NCBI GenBank assembly: GCA_964448115.1
Contig: CAYUVA010000062.1
Location: 1 to 18,037, forward strand
Reading direction: 5' to 3'
DNA from: CAYUVA01 sp964448115 [NCBI: uncultured bacterium]
GTDB taxonomy: Bacteria > CAYUVA01
DNA length: 18,037 nt
Every line of letters starts with the position of its first letter. The first letter of the stretch is position 1. Below, one piece after another: positions 9,188 to 15,444 of this stretch. The notes under the pieces were generated by a model. The model had not been told where the DNA came from. It made no database searches and saw only the letters and a program-made list of their open reading frames with translations. A program made the translations under genes and the position numbers.

Positions 9188-9217
9188 ATAATACTATAAC
9201 ACCATATAACCCGTCAA
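9188..9217 (-). promoter_or_regulatory. Candidate sigma-70-type promoter for the giant gene
   Basis: On the minus strand TTGACG (9217-9212) is followed, after 18 bases, by TATTAT (9193-9188). Transcription would start near 9181 and give a leader of about 205 nt before the ATG at 8976. The -35 and -10 boxes each match consensus at five of six positions, but the spacer is one base longer than optimal. Confidence 0.35.
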
Positions 9218-9289
9218 GCTAAAGGTTCGTAATCGTTTTTTAATTCCGACATAAGAAATGAAAATATACCTGGGAGGTTAGTTGAGAGC

Positions 9290-9309
9290 AAAATATTTCG
9301 GACAGAGCT
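9290..9309 (+). repeat. Direct repeat, left copy, flanking hairpin repeat B
   Basis: AAAATAT, two extra T bases, then CGGACAGAGCT. A near-identical copy without the two extra bases lies at 9471-9488 (AAAATAT then CGGACAGAACT). Together they bracket the hairpin repeat B, with starts 181 bases apart. They may be the edges or duplicated target of a small insertion, but no terminal inverted repeats are apparent. Confidence 0.5.
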
Positions 9310-9331
9310 GGGGTTGTTCTGGGGGGTTTCG

Positions 9332-9409
9332 CAAAGCCCCTGTTCCAAAGCTCGCAGGGGCTTTGTTAACGATGAATGGTATTCTTCGTCAGAGCATAAC
9401 CAAGAAGAA
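9332..9409 (+). repeat. Hairpin-containing ~80 bp repeat, copy B
   Basis: A perfect 11-base stem, CAAAGCCCCTG (9332-9342) and CAGGGGCTTTG (9355-9365), encloses a 12-base loop. A 44-base tail follows (9366-9409) that matches copy A at 38 of 44 positions by eye. Copy A is inverted at 53-132, so the two copies bracket the giant gene. A read-through frame of 84 codons (9282-9536) crosses this copy but has no homology I recognise and is not preserved in copy A. The conserved unit is therefore treated as a non-coding or degenerate mobile sequence. Confidence 0.7.
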
Positions 9410-9470
9410 ATTACCTCTTGACATCAGCAATAGGATCATGTGGTGTTCAATCAGGATGACGAAATTACAG

Positions 9471-9488
9471 AAAATATCGGACAGAACT
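9471..9488 (+). repeat. Direct repeat, right copy, flanking hairpin repeat B
   Basis: AAAATAT then CGGACAGAACT; partner of the copy at 9290-9309, with one substitution and a two-base gap. It lies 10 bases before the -35 box of the next gene. Confidence 0.5.
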
Positions 9489-9492
9489 TCAA

Positions 9493-9526
9493 CCTGTTTG
9501 ACAGGAGATGATTTTAAGATTAAACT
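9493..9526 (+). promoter_or_regulatory. Candidate promoter, probably leaderless, with a small inverted repeat over the -35
   Basis: TTGACA (9498-9503) is followed after 17 bases by TAAACT (9521-9526). A start seven bases after the -10 falls on the A of the ATG at 9533. The -35 box is embedded in a short perfect inverted repeat, CCTGT-TTG-ACAGG (9493-9505), which could be an operator. The AGGAG at 9503-9507 is too far from the ATG, at about 25 bases, to serve as its ribosome site. Confidence 0.4.
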
Positions 9527-9532
9527 AGTAAT

Positions 9533-11728
9533 ATGAATTTTCAAAGGAACGCACTGGCCATAACTTTAGTTTCAATTGCTATTACCTATACATTTATCTG
9601 CCTGGCTTACGCCGAGTTCGAGGTGTTATGCGAGCTTAATGTAGGCGGCAGAGGTTACAGCGATGTTGCGGTCGATCAAGATTATATCTACCTATGTAGC
9701 CAGGAGGGATTCCTGGAGGTCTTCACCAGGACTGAACCATTGGCTTGCGTAGGCTTCATAGACCTGAGAACTGATGATGAAATTGATGACATGGAGATCG
9801 CCTTAGACGATGACTATGCCTATATCACCAGGGGGAATGCGGGTATATACATAGTCGATATCTCCCAGCCGTCTGCTCTAAAGGTCGTCTCCTGGATCGG
9901 CGCGCAGTACGCTGACGGTTGTTTTATCAGGGATGATCATCTTTTTGTCTGCAATGAAATGTTGCTATCTATATTCGATGTTTGTGATCGATCATCTCCG
10001 AGCCTACTAAGCGCCATAGCCTTCGATTACTGGACAGAGAATGTAGCTGTTACCGGGGATTATGCTTATGTAGTCGGCTCTCCGGCAGGGCTTTTCATCG
10101 TAGATATCTCCGATATAACCGAGCCGGTGATCGTAAACCATCTATTCGAGTACACCGGCATCTGCTCGCTTCAGATCGAGGATGGATTGGCATATCTATG
10201 TACGGTAATTCAACCGCCGATTGTGCTAGATATCAGGGATGATCCAGCGTATCCGCAAGTCTTATATCATTCCACAGAATCGGTTGAGGAAGAACATAAT
10301 GAACTAACGTATGCGGATGGCTATGTATTTATCGCCGATGAAGAAGGTCTAAAGATCTACGATGCCACGGATCCATCAAACCTGGATCTTATACTCACCG
10401 AACACGAGGAGCTAAGCTTTAGCCTCAGCGTTGCCGCCGGGGATGGAGAGCTATTTTTTTCGAGTAAAAATTCTGGTTACTTCAGGATATTTAATTACCT
10501 GACGCTTCCCGATGCCCTTCAGGAGCTGGCTACTTATCGAAATCCTAGCGGCATCCTACAAATAGGGCTTAGCGAAGACTATCTAGTGATTCTCGACAGC
10601 ACATGGCAGGTTTCAGTCTCAGTCTATGACATAAGCGATCCAACCATGCCAGTTAACCTGAGTAGAACCGAGTTGACCGAATCTATACACCCATACATGT
10701 CTGTAGATCAGGGTCGCGTGGCTATCGTAACCGAGGATAAATTGTCTCTTTATCAGATCACAGCGCAGGGGACTTTGTCCGAGACTTTCAGCACCACTTA
10801 TTATAATTACATTCCTTGCTGTTATCTGAGGAGGGATTATCTTATCGCTAATCATTATTGGGATGAAACAAAAAATATTGATGTTTTTTATGTTGAAGAT
10901 TTTTCAGCTCCTGAATTGGTGCTACAGTTTAAGGCAGCACATGGCCAAGTATTTCTTGGTTATTTGAATCATGATATTTACTATATTCTAGAGCCGTCCT
11001 TGTTAAATCAGCATTATTTGAACATAATAAATGTATCGGATCCAAGCAATATTCTTTATAAAGCCATTAACATAGGACAACTTTATCCCATGTATTTATT
11101 GACCGATATGATGGTAAACAATCAATTTTTATATATAGGTACCACTTATGGGGGGATTCAATTGTATAACCTTGATGATCCCATGTCCCCCGAATATATG
11201 AACGATATCGATGTCGATCTGTGGGTCAATGAGTTTGCTCTGGTTGGAGAGGACATATATCTAGTTAGTGGCCATACTGAGGGAGATAATTATGGCATTT
11301 ATTTGATGGATCTAAGCCAGCAGGGATTTCCGATTGTTCTAACAAGCCAGAAAGGCATATACCGTTATCTCGAAGTCAAAGACGATATTGCGATCACCGG
11401 CGATGAGAAGCATTTGCATATCCTGCGCATTCCGCTGCCAGAGCCTAATATTCACATCGGTGGCTACTTGGATACAAACCTTGAGGCTGCAACTGGCGGG
11501 AAGCTGCGTATTTTCGGGCTTGCACCAAATGGATTGAAGATCATCCGCGATATCAGACTGCTCGATAGCAGTTATAGTCCAATCGGCATTAGCCTGGACA
11601 ACGGGTATAGAGAATTTTACATACCACCCGGTATGGTTCCACCAGGCAATTACCTGCTGTTGCTGCAAGCTTATGACACCATGGGGCGTACAAGTTGTCC
11701 CTTCCCCTATCTTTGCGTGGGGGAATGA
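9533..11728 (+). CDS. Secreted LVIVD-repeat beta-propeller protein
   Basis: The 731-residue product starts with a typical signal peptide ending in LAYA at residue 27. Residues ~30-640 contain at least eight LVIVD-type blades. Each has a hydrophobic strand such as YAYITRGNAGIYIVDIS or YVVGSPAGLFIVDIS, followed by a D/S-P turn. Further examples are FIADEEGLKIYDATDPS and YIGTTYGGIQLYNLDDP. Such repeats form beta-propellers and are generally found in exported proteins of unknown ligand. Residues ~645-731 look like a small Ig-like beta-sandwich with a PPGNYLLLLQAYD strand near the end. There is no C-terminal anchor or sorting motif. The start at 9533 is the first ATG in frame; an in-frame TAA lies 12 bases upstream, and no Shine-Dalgarno is well placed. 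Role beyond extracellular binding or scaffolding is unknown. Confidence 0.8.
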   Translation: MNFQRNALAITLVSIAITYTFICLAYAEFEVLCELNVGGRGYSDVAVDQDYIYLCSQEGFLEVFTRTEPLACVGFIDLRTDDEIDDMEIALDDDYAYITRGNAGIYIVDISQPSALKVVSWIGAQYADGCFIRDDHLFVCNEMLLSIFDVCDRSSPSLLSAIAFDYWTENVAVTGDYAYVVGSPAGLFIVDISDITEPVIVNHLFEYTGICSLQIEDGLAYLCTVIQPPIVLDIRDDPAYPQVLYHSTESVEEEHNELTYADGYVFIADEEGLKIYDATDPSNLDLILTEHEELSFSLSVAAGDGELFFSSKNSGYFRIFNYLTLPDALQELATYRNPSGILQIGLSEDYLVILDSTWQVSVSVYDISDPTMPVNLSRTELTESIHPYMSVDQGRVAIVTEDKLSLYQITAQGTLSETFSTTYYNYIPCCYLRRDYLIANHYWDETKNIDVFYVEDFSAPELVLQFKAAHGQVFLGYLNHDIYYILEPSLLNQHYLNIINVSDPSNILYKAINIGQLYPMYLLTDMMVNNQFLYIGTTYGGIQLYNLDDPMSPEYMNDIDVDLWVNEFALVGEDIYLVSGHTEGDNYGIYLMDLSQQGFPIVLTSQKGIYRYLEVKDDIAITGDEKHLHILRIPLPEPNIHIGGYLDTNLEAATGGKLRIFGLAPNGLKIIRDIRLLDSSYSPIGISLDNGYREFYIPPGMVPPGNYLLLLQAYDTMGRTSCPFPYLCVGE

Positions 11729-11730
11729 GA

Positions 11731-11744
11731 TATCCATGCGGATA
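11731..11744. terminator. Small inverted repeat between convergent genes
   Basis: TATCC-ATGC-GGATA lies in the 18-base gap between the stop of the LVIVD gene and the stop of the MFS remnant. It is symmetrical and well placed for a shared terminator. The five-base stem and lack of a T-run make this weak. Confidence 0.2.
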
Positions 11745-11746
11745 AG

Positions 11747-12199
11747 TTAATGTCGCTTCTTGCCGGCACGCGAAAGCCATAGCGTCCAGATAAATCCAAA
11801 GAACAAAAGTATCCCGCCAAGTATGAACAATTGCCTGGTGATGTCTATCTGAGGTAGATCCAATGCCCGGCTTCCGCTCGCTGCGCTGGTAGCCGTCGCC
11901 AGGATGAATATGGCAAGCTCGGTTGAAAATACTCTTTCCCTCATATCGGCTCTCACCGAAACCATCAGCAACCGGGTAGTGAATACCCACCTGATGCCAT
12001 TACCGATGCCTCGAAGCAATATGCCTGAAAGCACGATCGCGAAGCTGGACATGGTCGAGATCACCAATAATCCGAATACTGAGATGATACATGAGATGGA
12101 GCGGTCAGAGAATAAAGAAGCCAGATATGCTCGACATCTTTCACAACGATGGTTCCATCTGATAAGGATTTGTTGATGATAAAGGCTTTTCAGATACAC
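11747..12199 (-). pseudogene. MFS-like transporter, truncated C-terminal tail
   Basis: Up to 150 codons remain, against about 400 for an intact major facilitator permease. Three hydrophobic segments are visible: SCIISVFGLLVISTM with the following SFAIVLSGILLRG, then FSTELAIFILATATSAASG, and finally RQLFILGGILLFFGFIWTLWL near the C-terminus. The RGIGNGIRWVFTTRLLMVSVRADMRERVFS stretch between the first and second resembles the cytoplasmic loop and helix of the C-terminal half of MFS carriers. The likely homologous part begins near nucleotide 12165. Above that the frame runs into the 3' end of the DUF72 gene, with only a GTG at 12199 as a possible start. It lacks the substrate-binding N-terminal half, so it is read as a relic. 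A short independent membrane protein is the alternative. Confidence 0.6.
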
Positions 12200-12954
12200 G
12201 ATAGCAGTTCTTTGAACCTGTCCGCCGAGGCGGGGCTGTAGCCCTCGTAGTGATTGTTAAAGAAGCCATAGACCCTCAAGCCCATCTTTAGATATTCGTT
12301 CACCATCTTAGACCAGTATTTAAGATCCCCTAGTCGATCTTTCTTGATTCTATCAAATGGCGGTTTCAGTCCCCTGATATCCCCAAGCCACCTTATGTAA
12401 ACGAAATCAGCCTTCATATCGCGAGGCAGGCTGCTTATCCTGGGCATCCAGGGATGATCGACCAGGCAGTAGGTCATATTGTCTCGATCGCATAGCCTTT
12501 GTATGCCATGCGGTATCCAGTTCTTGTTGCGAACCTCGATGACATACTCCAATGAATCGGGCAGTTGATCTAAAAAGTTTTTGAGTAAATCTTTCTTCGA
12601 GGGGGAGAATTTATAAGGGAACTGAAATAATATGCATCCAAGTTTTTCATTTAAGTTTCTTGCGATCCCTAAAAATTGATGTAATACGCCCTGACAATCG
12701 ACTAGTTGCTTATCGTGGGTGATGATACGAGGAGCCTTGAGACAAAAGATAAAGCCAGGCGGAGTGATCTCATACCATCGTTTAAGGCTCTGTGCTTTGG
12801 GGATTGCATAGAATGTGCTATCCACCTCGACAGCATTGTATCTCTTGGCGTAATAAAGAAGGAATTCGCCGGCTTTGGTGCCCTTTGGATAGAATACTTG
12901 CAGCCACTCCTTATAGCTCCATCCAGAGGTACCTATGAATAGCTGATCATCCAT
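12190..12954 (-). CDS. DUF72 (YecE-family) protein
   Basis: The 254-residue product has the full set of DUF72 family motifs in order: FIGTSGWSYKEW near the N-terminus, NAVEVDSTFY (~40-49), KAPRIITHDK, GCILFQFPYKF, EVRNKNW, DHPWMP, YIRWLGD and the C-terminal YGFFNNHYEGYSPASADRF. The length matches the family (about 240-270). Members are predicted TIM-barrel-like cytoplasmic proteins; their biochemical function is not established. An in-frame TTG at 12984 would add ten residues. The ATG at 12954 is preferred because the family usually begins a few residues before the IGTSGW motif, although neither start has a strong ribosome site. Its stop overlaps the 5' edge of the MFS remnant. The gene is divergent from the TPR gene. 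Confidence 0.9.
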   Translation of the reverse strand: MDDQLFIGTSGWSYKEWLQVFYPKGTKAGEFLLYYAKRYNAVEVDSTFYAIPKAQSLKRWYEITPPGFIFCLKAPRIITHDKQLVDCQGVLHQFLGIARNLNEKLGCILFQFPYKFSPSKKDLLKNFLDQLPDSLEYVIEVRNKNWIPHGIQRLCDRDNMTYCLVDHPWMPRISSLPRDMKADFVYIRWLGDIRGLKPPFDRIKKDRLGDLKYWSKMVNEYLKMGLRVYGFFNNHYEGYSPASADRFKELLSCI

Positions 12955-13084
12955 GATCTTTATATTACTCAATTCTCGTTGCAATTTCCAAAGGGTTTGA
13001 GCCTTCCAAAACTCGCTATCACGGTATCTTTCATCTTTGGGTCCTTGCTTCTTTGCGTGATCTTTTTACTTGTAAAATATGTTC

Positions 13085-13111
13085 TTGACATTAGGACATT
13101 GGTATTATAAG
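13085..13111 (+). promoter_or_regulatory. Candidate promoter for the TPR gene
   Basis: TTGACA (13085-13090) and TATAAG (13106-13111) are separated by 15 bases, which is shorter than ideal. They would give a leader of about 73 nt. The region also contains TATAAT on the minus strand (about 13109-13104), so overlapping divergent -10 boxes for the DUF72 gene are possible, but no good minus-strand -35 is seen. The rest of the 236-base divergent gap (12955-13190) shows nothing further. Confidence 0.35.
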
Positions 13112-13190
13112 TTAATGAAGTGCAAATATGGCTATGTAAAAAATGCATGGCAGATCTAGTGAGCATTATGAATAAAATAGAGAGCATGAC

Positions 13191-15257
13191 ATGGCAATCA
13201 ATAGGGATAAGGTATTAAAAGCCGCTGCCAAGTATCTCAAAAAGGAGCAGTGGGACAATGCAGTCGTCGAATTCCGCAAGATCCTCGAAGAAAACCCTAA
13301 TGATACCTATATCCTGAATCAGATCGGAGATTGCTACCTGAAGAAGGGCGATACCGATAAGGCGGTTAAGGAGTTCGAGAAGGCTGCGGAGATCTTTCGC
13401 CGCGACAAGCAGAACTACAAGGCTATTGCAATGTATCGCAAGATACTGCGCAATAATCCAGAGATGTTCGATGTCCACTCCAAGCTCGCCCAGCTCTTTG
13501 CTGAACAGGGTCTGATACGAGAGGCTATCGACCAGTACAAGTGCGTAGCGGATAGCTACTCAGACAAGGGACAAGCCAGCGAGGCGCTCGACACATACCA
13601 ACATATAGTCGATCTTGACCCCGGCAATCCACAGATGCGTCTTAGACTAGCCGAGCTGTACCAGAAAGAAGGCTTCAGCGAGAAAGCGATACGCGAGTAT
13701 TCAAGAGTCGCGGAGCACCTCTTCAAGATGGGAGATCAAGAGGAGGCAATCGACATCTGGAAAAAGGCGATTGATGCTGATCCCAACAACATCTCCGCTC
13801 GCATCGGACTAATCAATGCCTACGAGGAAATGGGAAAGGTAGATGAGGCTCTGAAGGCTCTCAAATATGCGCTGGATCTCTACGAAGATAACACCGAGCT
13901 TCTGATGGTCGCCGGAGAGATCTACACTCGCCAGGAAAACCTGGAACAGGCACAGAAGGCTTATGAAAGGGCACTTCGCTTCAATCCCAACGACCTGAAT
14001 GCAATGGAGGCACTAGCTGTCAACCTGGCACTACAGGGCAAGCTAGCTCATGGAACCAAGGTCATAGATCGAGTCATCAAACATCGCTATAAGAGACGAG
14101 AATACGGATATGCACTAAAGGCACTTAAAGAGTTCTCCAAGGCAGCCCCAGAGCACCTGGAGACACATCAGAAGCTTGCCGTCGTATATCAGAAGCTAGG
14201 ACAGGACAAGGGCGAGTACGAGGAGTATGAGTACATCGCCGATTACTATTACAAGAAGGGCAAGTGGGAAGAAGCCTTCAATGTCTATGAGTCCCTGCAT
14301 AAGCACGAGCCTGCCAATCCCAAGTTCAAGGAAAGACTCGAAGAGATCGGTAAAAAGATTGGCAGAAAGGTCTCCGAGAGCCTAGAGGTCGCACCGCCGA
14401 TCTTCGAGGAGAAACCGAGCTTCGAGGAGGATGAGGATATCGAGATATCAGAAGAGATCTTCTCCGATGACTTCGAGGATGAGCCTATAACCACCGAACA
14501 ACTCAAGGACGAGAGCTTTATCAAGGAAGCAGAGCCTTCCAAGTCAGGCTCCGGAACCATGGAGCTAAAGGAGGAGGATATCCTCGAAGAGGTCGATGTT
14601 TACATGCGCTATGGACTGCGCAGAAAGGCGGTCGATCTGATCCGCGATTCCTTGCGCTCCAATCCCAATCAACCAAAGCTCAGAAGAAGGCTCAAGGAGC
14701 TGACCGAGGACCTGCGCAAGGTAAAGGCTGCGAAACAGCCAGCGCCTCCAAAGGTTAAAAAAGCAGCGCCCCCGGTGAAGAAAAAAGCAGCCCCAAAACC
14801 TGAGGCGGTTGACAGCCTCAAGGCAGAGCTTGAGGAGCTGTTCAAGGACATAAAGGCGGGGGTCAGCCAGCAGCTCGGCAAGGAGGACTACGAGTCGCAC
14901 TATAACATGGGCATAGGATACAAGGAGATGGGAATGCTCGATGAGGCGATCGAGGAGTTTATGATCTCATCGCAATCGCAGGCATTTTTTGTCGATTCCT
15001 ACAGCATGATCGGGCTTTGCTATACCTCAAAGGGGATGTATCCCCAGGCAGTGCAGACCTACCAGAAGGCTCTCAAGCACCCCAATATCGAGCTAGAGGC
15101 TAAGCTGGGCATTCACTACCAGATGTCGGAGATCTTCGAGAAATCAGGAAGGCTCGGAGAGGCGCTCAAGATCTACGCCAAGATATACAAGCAGAATCCG
15201 AATTTCAGGGATATAAAGGCAAAGATCAGGAGTTTGCGCAAACAACTTGGCCGCTAA
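13191..15257 (+). CDS. Large cytoplasmic TPR-repeat protein with acidic and Lys/Pro/Ala linkers
   Basis: The 688-residue product has no signal peptide or membrane segment. Residues ~5-395 form about ten tetratricopeptide-type helix pairs, for example WDNAVVEFRKILEENPNDTY, DKAVKEFEKAAEIF, EALDTYQHIVDLDPGNP and AQKAYERALRFNPNDLNAME. A strongly acidic stretch (400-445, with runs such as EEDEDIEISEEIFSDDFEDE) follows. Next come a single repeat-like unit (465-505, VDVYMRYGLRRKAVDLIRDSL) and a Lys/Pro/Ala-rich hinge (512-540). A C-terminal group of three repeats (565-675, YNMGIGYKEMGMLDEAIEEF and following) completes the chain. TPR arrays scaffold protein-protein contacts. The partner is not given by the neighbours, which are a divergent DUF72 gene and a tRNA. 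An AGAGAG (13179-13184), six bases before the ATG, is a modest ribosome site. Confidence 0.85.
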   Translation: MAINRDKVLKAAAKYLKKEQWDNAVVEFRKILEENPNDTYILNQIGDCYLKKGDTDKAVKEFEKAAEIFRRDKQNYKAIAMYRKILRNNPEMFDVHSKLAQLFAEQGLIREAIDQYKCVADSYSDKGQASEALDTYQHIVDLDPGNPQMRLRLAELYQKEGFSEKAIREYSRVAEHLFKMGDQEEAIDIWKKAIDADPNNISARIGLINAYEEMGKVDEALKALKYALDLYEDNTELLMVAGEIYTRQENLEQAQKAYERALRFNPNDLNAMEALAVNLALQGKLAHGTKVIDRVIKHRYKRREYGYALKALKEFSKAAPEHLETHQKLAVVYQKLGQDKGEYEEYEYIADYYYKKGKWEEAFNVYESLHKHEPANPKFKERLEEIGKKIGRKVSESLEVAPPIFEEKPSFEEDEDIEISEEIFSDDFEDEPITTEQLKDESFIKEAEPSKSGSGTMELKEEDILEEVDVYMRYGLRRKAVDLIRDSLRSNPNQPKLRRRLKELTEDLRKVKAAKQPAPPKVKKAAPPVKKKAAPKPEAVDSLKAELEELFKDIKAGVSQQLGKEDYESHYNMGIGYKEMGMLDEAIEEFMISSQSQAFFVDSYSMIGLCYTSKGMYPQAVQTYQKALKHPNIELEAKLGIHYQMSEIFEKSGRLGEALKIYAKIYKQNPNFRDIKAKIRSLRKQLGR

Positions 15258-15284
15258 GCGATTTTCAGGCATACAGCAGAACTT

Positions 15285-15313
15285 TTGCACTTACTGAATG
15301 TTATACATATAGT
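15285..15313 (+). promoter_or_regulatory. Promoter of the tRNA-Gly gene
   Basis: TTGCAC (15285-15290), a 17-base spacer and TATAGT (15308-15313). The predicted start near 15320 precedes the mature tRNA by about 18 bases, a normal 5' leader. Both boxes and the spacing are close to sigma-70 consensus. Confidence 0.6.
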
Positions 15314-15337
15314 CAAGATGTGCTTAGCTTAATTGAT

Positions 15338-15410
15338 GCGGGTATAACTCAGTCGGTAGAGTACAAGCTTCCCAAGCTTGGAGTCGCGGGTTCGAATCCC
15401 GTTACCCGCT
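15338..15410 (+). tRNA. tRNA-Gly (anticodon CCC)
   Basis: A complete 73-base cloverleaf. The acceptor stem is GCGGGTA with TACCCGC. The D stem is ACTC/GAGT with an AGTCGGTA loop. The anticodon stem is CAAGC/GCTTG with loop TTCCCAA (CCC at 15371-15373). The variable loop is GAGTC and the T arm is GCGGG-TTCGAAT-CCCGT. The discriminator base is T (U), usual for bacterial glycine tRNAs. The CCA end is not encoded. It reads GGG codons. It stands alone between the TPR gene and convergent asnB, and no clear terminator follows. Confidence 0.97.
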
Positions 15411-15444
15411 TTATTTAGGGCAACAAGTTTTACTAGCATCAGGG

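Noticed and set aside
8977-9217. Known riboswitch in the giant gene's leader
   Set aside because: I looked for c-di-GMP (GEMM) and cobalamin-type core motifs by eye and found none.
9282-9536. 84-codon plus-strand open frame upstream of the LVIVD gene
   Set aside because: It crosses the hairpin repeat B and the direct repeats, has no recognisable family, and the equivalent frame in copy A is interrupted by a stop.
11589-11990. 133-codon minus-strand frame over the LVIVD 3' end and MFS remnant
   Set aside because: It overlaps two better-supported frames. The MFS frame has the membrane segments, and this one has none.
12969-13187. 72-codon minus-strand frame upstream of DUF72
   Set aside because: It occupies the divergent promoter region, overlaps no family and has no ribosome site.
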